Origin: Klebsiella sp. BIGb0138
GTDB taxonomy: Bacteria > Pseudomonadota > Gammaproteobacteria > Enterobacterales > Enterobacteriaceae
Reading direction: 5' to 3'
DNA: 64,000 bases
Assembly: GCF_004342285.1 (NCBI RefSeq)
Contig: NZ_SMCV01000005.1
Span: 1-64,000, forward strand
In this document: positions 57,508-64,000 of the stretch, piece after piece
Layout: every line of letters begins with the position of its first letter
Position numbering within the stretch: the first letter of the stretch is position 1
Translations under genes and position numbers: made by a program
The notes under the pieces: generated by a model
The model's input: the letters and a program-made list of their open reading frames with translations, nothing else
What the model was told of the DNA's origin: nothing
The model's database searches: none

Positions 57508-58941
57508 TCAGACCAGTTGTTTACGCTGGTTAGACGGCGGAATGGATAAAGACTCTCGGTACTTAGCGACGGTACGGCGTGCCACCATGATACCCTGTTC
57601 GGACAGGATGGTGGTGAGCTTACTGTCACTCAACGGCTTCGCGGGGTTCTCCGCGGCGATTAACTTCTTCACCAGCGCACGAATAGCCGTCGACGATGCC
57701 TCGCCGCCGCCTTCGGTGTTCACATGGCTGGAGAAGAAATACTTGAGCTCAAAAATACCGCGTGGACTGTGTAGATATTTTTGGGTGGTCACGCGTGAAA
57801 TCGTGGATTCATGCATTTCGACGGCCTGGGCGATATCCGCCAGCACCATCGGTTTCATAAACTCTTCGCCCTGATCGAAGAAGGCCTGCTGTTGCTCGAC
57901 GATGCAGCGGCTGACGCGCAGCAGCGTATCATTGCGGCTTTCCAGGCTCTTGATAAGCCAGCGGGCCTCCTGCAGGTTGCTGCGGATAAACTGGCTGTCC
58001 GCGTCGTTGCGCGTGCTGTTACCCATCGCCGCGTACTGCTGGTTGATTTTCAGGCGCGGGATGCTATCGGAATTAAGCTCGACCACCCAGCGATCGCTAA
58101 CCTTTCGCACCAGAACGTCGGGAATGACGTATTCCGGCTCGCTGGTCTGGATCGACTGACCGGGACGCGGGTCGAGAGACTGGATCAGGTTAACCGCTTC
58201 TTTCAGCACCTCTTCTTTGAGTCGCGTGACGCGCATCAGGGAGCGGAAGTCATGGTTAGCGAGCAGATCGAGATGCTCGCTGATGATAAGCCGGGCTTCT
58301 TCCAGCCACGGCGTCTCTTTGGCGTATTGTGAAAGTTGTACCAGCAGACAGTCGCGCAGATCTTTGGCCGCTACGCCGACGGGGTCGAAACGCTGGATGC
58401 GCTTCAGCACCGCTTCCACCTCTTCCAGACCGATTTCGTCATCGTCGATGCTCTCGACAATATCCTCCACCCGAATCGTGAGGTAGCCGGTGTCATCAAC
58501 GGCATCGACGATAGAGGTGGCGATCGCGCGATCGGTATCGGTGAACGGCGTCAGCTCCACCTGCCACATCAGGTAATCCTGCAGACTTTGGGTCGTTTCG
58601 CCTTGATAGATAGGCAGCTCGTCGTCCTGATAATCGACGCCGTTTCCCGACGGCGTGCCGGCGGTGTAGATTTCATCCCAGCTGGCGTCGAGCGGCAGCT
58701 CTTCCGGCATATCTTTTTGTTCAAGAGCGTCGACGGTATCCAGCGATTCGCGGTCCTCGACCTCTTTGGTATCTACCTCATCGTGAAGATCGGTTTGCTC
58801 AAGCAATGGATTACTCTCCAGCGCCTGCTGGAGTTCCTGCTGGAGTTCTAACGTGGACAGCTGCAACAAACGTATGGCCTGTTGCAGTTGTGGCGTCATG
58901 GCAAGCTGTTGGCTTAGCCTTAATTGCAAACCTTGCTTCAT
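57508..58941 (-). CDS. rpoN: RNA polymerase sigma-54 factor
   Basis: A 477-residue sigma-54, needed with enhancer-binding activators for nitrogen-related and other promoters. Region I (about 1-50) is rich in Gln and Leu ([21 protein letters not shown]). An acidic region II follows. The core-binding and helix-turn-helix parts are next, and the RpoN box [10 protein letters not shown] lies near the C-terminus. The length equals E. coli RpoN. It lies after lptB with a 47-base gap. Confidence 0.98.
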   Translation of the reverse strand: MKQGLQLRLSQQLAMTPQLQQAIRLLQLSTLELQQELQQALESNPLLEQTDLHDEVDTKEVEDRESLDTVDALEQKDMPEELPLDASWDEIYTAGTPSGNGVDYQDDELPIYQGETTQSLQDYLMWQVELTPFTDTDRAIATSIVDAVDDTGYLTIRVEDIVESIDDDEIGLEEVEAVLKRIQRFDPVGVAAKDLRDCLLVQLSQYAKETPWLEEARLIISEHLDLLANHDFRSLMRVTRLKEEVLKEAVNLIQSLDPRPGQSIQTSEPEYVIPDVLVRKVSDRWVVELNSDSIPRLKINQQYAAMGNSTRNDADSQFIRSNLQEARWLIKSLESRNDTLLRVSRCIVEQQQAFFDQGEEFMKPMVLADIAQAVEMHESTISRVTTQKYLHSPRGIFELKYFFSSHVNTEGGGEASSTAIRALVKKLIAAENPAKPLSDSKLTTILSEQGIMVARRTVAKYRESLSIPPSNQRKQLV

Positions 58942-58988
58942 ATTCAGGGCTAATATCTCCGGCTAAAACGTCTGTAACCTCTACCCTA

Positions 58989-59714
58989 TCAGAGTCTGAA
59001 GTCTTCCCCAAGATACACGCGCTTAACCTGCTCGTCTTCAAGGATTTGCTGCGGCGTGCCATGGGCGATCAGGTGGCCCTGGCTGACGATATACGCGCGT
59101 TCGCAGACGGCCAGCGTTTCCCTGACGTTATGGTCGGTGATCAGCACCCCAAGACCGCTGTCGCGCAGGTGTTCGATGATGCGTTTGATATCGATAACGG
59201 AAATGGGGTCAACGCCGGCAAAGGGTTCATCCAGCAGGATAAATTTCGGGTTGGCGGCCAGCGCACGGGCAATTTCGACGCGGCGGCGTTCACCGCCGGA
59301 CAGCGCCTGACCGAGGCTGTCGCGCAGATGCTCAATGTGAAACTCTTCCATCAGTTCTTTCGCGCGGTCTTCACGCTGTTCGCTGCTGAGGTCGTCCCGA
59401 ATCTGCAACACCGCCATCAGGTTATCGTAAACGCTCAGACGACGGAAAATGGAGGCTTCCTGCGGCAGATAGCCGATGCCCCGGCGCGCGCGCGCGTGCA
59501 GCGGCAGCAGGCTGATATCTTCATCGTCGATGATAATATTGCCGGCGTCGCGCGGCACAATGCCGACCACCATGTAGAAGGTCGTGGTTTTACCGGCGCC
59601 GTTGGGGCCGAGCAGACCGACAATCTCGCCGGAATTCACGGTCAGACTGACATCTTCCACCACGCGGCGGCCTTTGTACGCTTTGGCGAGATTCTTTGCG
59701 GTTAATGTTGCCAT
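58989..59714 (-). CDS. lptB: LPS export ATPase LptB
   Basis: A 241-residue ABC ATPase that drives LPS extraction with LptF and LptG. Walker [10 protein letters not shown] (37-45), ABC signature [15 protein letters not shown], Walker [14 protein letters not shown], and the switch H in ITDHNVRE. Same length as E. coli LptB. It follows lptA by six bases. Confidence 0.98.
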   Translation of the reverse strand: MATLTAKNLAKAYKGRRVVEDVSLTVNSGEIVGLLGPNGAGKTTTFYMVVGIVPRDAGNIIIDDEDISLLPLHARARRGIGYLPQEASIFRRLSVYDNLMAVLQIRDDLSSEQREDRAKELMEEFHIEHLRDSLGQALSGGERRRVEIARALAANPKFILLDEPFAGVDPISVIDIKRIIEHLRDSGLGVLITDHNVRETLAVCERAYIVSQGHLIAHGTPQQILEDEQVKRVYLGEDFRL

Positions 59715-59720
59715 AACGAA

Positions 59721-60266
59721 TTAGTTACCCTTCTTTTGCTGGTTGGTGCTTTTGTCTTGCAGCTGCGAAGGAACCAGAACCGTCGTCACGCGTCCGCCTT
59801 TATTGCTGAACGCCTGCATTTTCTGCTCTTTCACCAGATAGGTGATCTTGTCGCCCTGGATATTGCTGTCGAGCTGATCCAGGTGTGCGTTGCCGGTCAG
59901 CACCACAAAATCGTTCTGCAATTCATAGTGCATCTTTGACGCCCGGCCTTTCACCGGTTTACCGTTGTCCTGCATCTGGTAGAAGGTGGCCGGGTTGCCG
60001 TAACCGTCGATCACTTCTTTGCCTCTTTCACCGCCCGGACGGGTCACCACCACCTTATCGGCGTTGATTTTGATAGTCCCCTGGGTGACGACGACATTAC
60101 CGGTAAAGGTGACAACATTACCCTGCATATCCAGCGACTGCTGATCGGATTCGATATGAATCGGCTGATCGGTGTCGCCGGTTTTTGCCAGCGCCGGCAG
60201 GCTGGCGGCCAGTAAAGCGCTGGCGAGCGCAATCTTAAGGCTGAGTTTGTTTGTTCTGAATTTCAT
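59721..60266 (-). CDS. lptA: LPS export periplasmic protein LptA
   Basis: A 181-residue beta-jellyroll protein that makes the periplasmic bridge for LPS from LptC to LptD. The signal peptide is cleaved after ALA at about residue 27, before KTGDTDQ. The OstA-like domain has QSLDMQGNVVTFTGNV. The C-terminal tail is shorter than E. coli by four residues and ends NQQKKGN. The start overlaps the end of lptC by 32 bases; a longer TTG start lacks support. Confidence 0.95.
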   Translation of the reverse strand: MKFRTNKLSLKIALASALLAASLPALAKTGDTDQPIHIESDQQSLDMQGNVVTFTGNVVVTQGTIKINADKVVVTRPGGERGKEVIDGYGNPATFYQMQDNGKPVKGRASKMHYELQNDFVVLTGNAHLDQLDSNIQGDKITYLVKEQKMQAFSNKGGRVTTVLVPSQLQDKSTNQQKKGN

Positions 60267-60810
60267 AAGAGGTTCTAACCTTTTCAATCAGCTCGGCAGT
60301 TTTGCTGCGTAGGTTTCCGCGCATTTTCAGGCCGCTGGAATTAAATGTTGTCCCGTACAACGTCACCATGTCATCGGAGGTAACGTCTTGCGTCACCAGG
60401 TTTATCTGGGCGTTATCCGTCGTAATTTTCTGCAGTTGAGAGTCTGCGGTCAGCGCATTGACTTCAACGTGCCCGTAAAGATACAGCATGCGGTCTTTGG
60501 TCAGCTTCGCTTTATCCGCTTTGACAGACCAGGTTGGTACCTTATTGGTATCAAAGGTGGTCATCACCGGCTTGGTAAACCACGACAGCTCCTGGGCGGA
60601 AAAATACTCCACGTGCTCCGCGATTAAGCGATAGTTAAGCGCCCCTTCCGGACTGTATACGACGGTATCGGTATGTTCACTGGTATAGGTCGGGTCATCA
60701 GGATTGACCTCCGGCTGGGCGGTATCGTCGGTACCCGCCAGGTTAAGGCCGATCAGGATCAGCGCGACCAGCGACAGTAAAATGATAACCCAACGTCTGG
60801 TTTTACTCAT
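60235..60810 (-). CDS. lptC: LPS export protein LptC
   Basis: A 191-residue bitopic protein that links LptBFG to LptA. One N-terminal membrane helix (about 7-25), then the beta-jellyroll periplasmic domain. It has the same length as E. coli LptC. Its start overlaps kdsC by four bases, and its end overlaps lptA by 32 bases, so the three are co-translated. Confidence 0.96.
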   Translation of the reverse strand: MSKTRRWVIILLSLVALILIGLNLAGTDDTAQPEVNPDDPTYTSEHTDTVVYSPEGALNYRLIAEHVEYFSAQELSWFTKPVMTTFDTNKVPTWSVKADKAKLTKDRMLYLYGHVEVNALTADSQLQKITTDNAQINLVTQDVTSDDMVTLYGTTFNSSGLKMRGNLRSKTAELIEKVRTSYEIQNKQTQP

Positions 60811-61373
60811 ATTGATTGCCCTTTGGCCTCATCCAGCTTGCCCTGCGCCAATAGTAACAAATCGCAGACTTCACGTACCGCTCCGCGTCCACCGTTAATA
60901 CGGGTGACGTAATCCGCCCGCGGCAGCAGCAGAGGGTGTGCATCCGCCACCGCCACGCTTAAACCGACTTCCGCCATCACCGGCCAGTCGATCAGGTCGT
61001 CGCCAACGTAGGCGACTTCGTCCGCAGCAACCGCCAGTTTGCTTAATAACTCACGAAATGCCAGCAGCTTATCGGACTGCCCCTGGTACAGGTGTGTAAT
61101 GCCCAGCGTCTGACAGCGATCTTCTACCAGTTTAGCTTTTCGCCCGGTAATAATCGCCACTTCAATACCTGAAGTCAGCGCGCAACGGATCCCATAGCCG
61201 TCACGGACGTTGAACGCCTTCAGCTCTTCGCCGTGGTTGCCCATGTAGATAAGACCGTCGGACAGCACGCCGTCAACGTCGAGGATCAATAAACGGATCT
61301 TCGCCGCCCGATCGATAAACTCAGGACTGACCGGCCCGTAGCAGGTCGCCAGCAGGGCATCAGCATTATTCAT
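60807..61373 (-). CDS. kdsC: KDO 8-phosphate phosphatase
   Basis: A 188-residue HAD-superfamily phosphatase releasing KDO from KDO 8-phosphate for LPS inner core. The catalytic D32 and D34 are in ILDVDGVLSDG. The second motif is AIITGRKAK, and metal binding is in GDDLIDWPVM. Same length as E. coli KdsC. It overlaps lptC by four bases and follows kdsD by 14. Confidence 0.97.
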   Translation of the reverse strand: MNNADALLATCYGPVSPEFIDRAAKIRLLILDVDGVLSDGLIYMGNHGEELKAFNVRDGYGIRCALTSGIEVAIITGRKAKLVEDRCQTLGITHLYQGQSDKLLAFRELLSKLAVAADEVAYVGDDLIDWPVMAEVGLSVAVADAHPLLLPRADYVTRINGGRGAVREVCDLLLLAQGKLDEAKGQSI

Positions 61374-61387
61374 TATTTTATCCTTAC

Positions 61388-62374
61388 TTACACTACGCCC
61401 GCGCGCAGGAGATCGTGCATATGTACCACACCCAACAGATGGTCGCCATCGGCAACTAACACACAGGTGATATGGCGGGATTGCATCAGATTCAGCGCAT
61501 CGACCGCCAGTATACCGGGACGGATGCGAATGCCGCCCGGCGTCATCACGTCGGCGATACGCGCGTTACGCATATCGACGCCGGTATCGAACACCCGACG
61601 CAGGTCGCCGTCGGTGAAGATGCCGATGATGTTCATGTCATCATCGCAAACCGCCGTCATGCCTAAATTTTTCCGCGTGATTTCCAGCAGCGCGTCGCGC
61701 AAAGTGGCTTGCTCATTGACGTGCGGGATTTCATCACCGGTATGCATAATATCATTGACCCGCAGCAACAGCTTACGGCCCAGTGCGCCACCGGGATGCG
61801 ACAGCGCGAAATCTTCGGCGGTAAAACCACGGGCTTCCAGCAGCGCTACCGCCAGAGCATCGCCCATCACCAGCGCGGCGGTGGTGCTGGAGGTTGGCGC
61901 CAGGCCTAACGGGCAGGCTTCCTTCTGCACCTTCACGCACAGATGAATATCGGCCGCGCGCGCCATACTGCTTTCCGGGCGGCTGGTGATGCAGATAAGG
62001 GGGACCTGCTGGCGTTTGAGCACCGGAATCAGCGCCAGGATTTCGTTCGACTCGCCGGAGTTAGAGAGGGCGATAATCACATCCTGCGGCGTGACCATGC
62101 CTAAGTCGCCGTGGGCCGCTTCGCCGGGATGGACGAAGAACGACGGCGTGCCGGTGCTGGCGAAGGTGGCGGCCATTTTACGCCCGATATGACCGGACTT
62201 GCCCATCCCCATCACCACGACTTTGCCGCTGCAGCGGAAAATCTTCTCGCAGGCATGCGTGAAATCGTCATTAATGTACCGATCGAGTTGAGCCAGACCT
62301 TCACGTTCAATTTCCAGAACCTCGCGTCCTGCCCGTTGAAAGTCAAAATCCGTTGGCAAATCTGTTTGCGACAT
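61388..62374 (-). CDS. kdsD: D-arabinose 5-phosphate isomerase KdsD
   Basis: A 328-residue enzyme that makes D-arabinose 5-phosphate from ribulose 5-phosphate, the first step of KDO synthesis. The SIS domain (about 35-180) has VVVMGMGKSGHIGRK and SNSGESNE; two CBS domains follow (about 210-328). The length equals E. coli KdsD. The start used has GGGAT before it; a longer frame of six codons would overlap the yrbG stop codon. Confidence 0.96.
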   Translation of the reverse strand: MSQTDLPTDFDFQRAGREVLEIEREGLAQLDRYINDDFTHACEKIFRCSGKVVVMGMGKSGHIGRKMAATFASTGTPSFFVHPGEAAHGDLGMVTPQDVIIALSNSGESNEILALIPVLKRQQVPLICITSRPESSMARAADIHLCVKVQKEACPLGLAPTSSTTAALVMGDALAVALLEARGFTAEDFALSHPGGALGRKLLLRVNDIMHTGDEIPHVNEQATLRDALLEITRKNLGMTAVCDDDMNIIGIFTDGDLRRVFDTGVDMRNARIADVMTPGGIRIRPGILAVDALNLMQSRHITCVLVADGDHLLGVVHMHDLLRAGVV

Positions 62375-62388
62375 AATGTTATCCCGAT

Positions 62389-63366
62389 TCATTCAACGAA
62401 CAGCGGTGCTGCCCAGTACAGCATCGCCAACCAAACCACAAAACCGCCGACCAGCAGCGCGCCGGCAAGGCGGCCGGGTTGCCGTTTGCGCCGCCAGCAC
62501 AGCAGGGCGAAGATCGCGCTGACGAACAGCATCACGGCATAGTCACGCGTAAATGCCTCAGGAGCGAAAGCGCCCGGGGCAATCAGGGCTGGTAACCCGA
62601 GGACCAGGGCGATATTGAGGATATTGGCGCCGATAATATTGCCGATGGCGATATCGTCTTCCCCTTTTCGCGCTCCTGCAATCGCCGTCGCCAGTTCCGG
62701 CAGGCTGGTGCCGATCGCCACCACCGTCAAACCGACGGTCAGTTCGCTGATGGCGAAATAGTTTGCCAGCACCGTCGCGTTATCGACGACCATACGGGTC
62801 GCCATGGGCATCACGATCATTGCCACCCCCAGCCAGAGCAGGGCGACGGGAAGCGAACCTTCCCGGGGAAGCTCCGCCATCTGTTCCCGGGTCAGGCTAT
62901 CGCTGCCCTGGCGCTCCGCGAGACGCGCGATCTTAATGGTAAACAACAGCCACAGTATGGCGAGCGCGAGTAAAAAAAAGCCATCCATACGCGACAGTTG
63001 CCCATCGTACAGCACAAAGCTTGCCAGCAAACTGACCAGCAACATTAGCGGTAACTCGCGGCGCAGGATATCAGAATGCACGGTAAATGGATGAAGTAAG
63101 GCGGCGAGGCCGAGGATTAATAAAATATTGGTGATATTCGAGCCGATCGCCGTACCGATCGCCAGATCGGTCTGCCCATGCAGGGAAGCGGCCGCAGAGA
63201 CGATGATCTCAGGCAGGCTGGTGCCGATACTCACCACCGTCATCCCGATAATCAGCGGTGGGATCCCTATCATGCGGCACAGGATTGAAGCGGCGTAGAC
63301 CAGACGATCGGCGCTGTACACTACCAGCAATAAACCAATTATTAACAGAGCCGTCGCTAAGAGCAT
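62389..63366 (-). CDS. yrbG: Calcium/sodium antiporter family protein YrbG
   Basis: A 325-residue membrane protein of the K+-dependent Ca2+/Na+ exchanger family (CaCA). Two inverted alpha-repeats carry the ion-binding GTSLPE (VSIGTSLPEIIVSA near residue 48 and VAIGTSLPELATA in the second half), with about ten helices. The substrate in E. coli is not shown. It is the first gene of the kdsD-lpt-rpoN cluster and is divergent from mlaF. Confidence 0.95.
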   Translation of the reverse strand: MLLATALLIIGLLLVVYSADRLVYAASILCRMIGIPPLIIGMTVVSIGTSLPEIIVSAAASLHGQTDLAIGTAIGSNITNILLILGLAALLHPFTVHSDILRRELPLMLLVSLLASFVLYDGQLSRMDGFFLLALAILWLLFTIKIARLAERQGSDSLTREQMAELPREGSLPVALLWLGVAMIVMPMATRMVVDNATVLANYFAISELTVGLTVVAIGTSLPELATAIAGARKGEDDIAIGNIIGANILNIALVLGLPALIAPGAFAPEAFTRDYAVMLFVSAIFALLCWRRKRQPGRLAGALLVGGFVVWLAMLYWAAPLFVE

Positions 63367-63437
63367 CTAAAGTCCTTTCTTCAGGTATAATCGTCGCTTC
63401 GCTGTACCGATCCGTCTGCAGCGTAACGAATTCTTAA

Positions 63438-63467
63438 TTTTGACTTTATGTTTGTCAAAAGTAAAAC
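63438..63467 (+). promoter_or_regulatory. Possible promoter of the mla operon
   Basis: TTGACT (63440-63445) and TAAAAC (63462-63467) are 16 bases apart, about 110 bases before mlaF. The same place holds a 7-bp inverted repeat TTTTGAC/GTCAAAA (63438-63444 with 63454-63460). The match to sigma-70 is moderate; another promoter could be the true one. Confidence 0.35.
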
Positions 63468-63577
63468 AAATGCCAGCTTTCGCTAACCCGGGCAGGTAAG
63501 ATTCTGTAAAAATGTTGGGTTTATGGTGAAAGTACGCGCCATGCTTAGCCCGAGGGATGTTGAGGAAGGATGATTTT

Positions 63578-64000
63578 ATGAGCCAAACTCAGGCGAATTT
63601 GGTCGAAGTACGCGGTATCCGCTTCTCTCGCGGCGATCGGGTGATATTCGACGATATCTCGCTGTCAGTGCCGCGCGGTAAGATCACGGCGATCATGGGG
63701 CCATCGGGGATCGGTAAAACGACGCTGCTGCGCCTGATCGGTGGACAGATCGCGCCGGACAAAGGTGAGATCCTGTTCGATGGTGAAAACGTGCCGCAGA
63801 TGTCGCGCTCGCGCCTGTATACCGTGCGCAAGCGGATGAGCATGCTGTTCCAGTCCGGCGCGCTGTTTACCGATATGGACGTGTTCAATAACGTTGCGTA
63901 TCCGCTGCGCGAGCATACGCGTCTGCCTGACGCGCTGCTGCATACGACGGTGATGATGAAGCTTGAAGCCGTCGGCCTGCGCGGGGCGGCGCAGTTAATG
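63578..64000 (+). CDS. mlaF: MlaF, ATPase of the Mla phospholipid transporter (5' part)
   Basis: The first 141 codons of an ABC ATPase; the window ends before the signature motif and Walker B. It powers the MlaFEDB complex, which moves phospholipids between the outer and inner membranes to keep outer-membrane asymmetry. Walker A GPSGIGKTT is at 41-49, and the Q-loop region is MLFQSGALF. The sequence follows E. coli MlaF closely. GAGGAAGGA lies before the ATG. Confidence 0.96.
   Translation, partial: MSQTQANLVEVRGIRFSRGDRVIFDDISLSVPRGKITAIMGPSGIGKTTLLRLIGGQIAPDKGEILFDGENVPQMSRSRLYTVRKRMSMLFQSGALFTDMDVFNNVAYPLREHTRLPDALLHTTVMMKLEAVGLRGAAQLM

Overview
The window is chromosomal core DNA of an enterobacterium close to Klebsiella/Raoultella. 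Nearly every protein is recognisable as a close relative of an Escherichia coli K-12 protein and the gene order follows the E. coli 70-74 min segment. Coding regions are GC-rich, msrPQ sits beside aroQ, yhcN is duplicated, and the acrEF, yhdJ and gltF genes expected from E. coli are missing. Genus is an inference from this pattern; the species cannot be fixed by reading alone.

Layout. 1-480: tail of an rRNA operon (5S fragment, tRNA-Thr, second 5S, two terminators). 516-10867, almost all on the minus strand: yhdV, dusB-fis, prmA, panF-yhdT, aroQ-accB-accC, msrP-msrQ, acuI. 11087-23569, plus strand: csrD, mreBCD-maf-rng-yhdP-tldD, covering cell shape, RNase G and envelope lipid transport, with an ERIC repeat between yhdP and tldD. 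23638-27815: aaeR and the divergent aaeXAB efflux operon. 27972-34244: yhcO, two yhcN paralogues, argR, mdh, degS, degQ, zapG. 34435-38134: zapE, rplM-rpsI, sspA-sspB. 38254-43811: nanR and the sialic acid operon nanA-nanT-nanE-nanK-nanQ. 43888-49776: gltD and gltB (minus). 50407-55417: yhcC, arcB, the ArcZ small RNA (minus), elbB, mtgA. 55468-63366, minus: yrbG-kdsD-kdsC-lptC-lptA-lptB-rpoN-hpf-ptsN-rapZ-npr, the LPS-transport, sigma-54 and nitrogen-PTS cluster. 63578-64000: 5' part of mlaF.

How the parts connect. Envelope biogenesis dominates: MreBCD and MtgA (wall), LptABC with KdsC/KdsD (LPS), MlaF and YhdP (phospholipid traffic), DegS/DegQ and MsrPQ (envelope quality control). A second theme is global regulation: Fis, CsrD, ArgR, ArcB with ArcZ, RpoN, RapZ, PtsN/NPr, NanR, SspA/SspB and Hpf. 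Regulatory DNA that can be read directly includes the fis promoter, paired ARG boxes at argR, a triple NanR operator, CRP-like sites and about a dozen intrinsic terminators.

I found no prophage, insertion sequence, CRISPR array, toxin-antitoxin pair, restriction or defence cluster, and nothing that qualifies as a new multi-gene system. The observations worth a second look are small: an ArcZ with a conserved 3' half and a diverged 5' half, the compacted rRNA-fis junction, the ERIC element inside a transcription unit, the tandem yhcN copies, and unexplained palindromes upstream of gltB.
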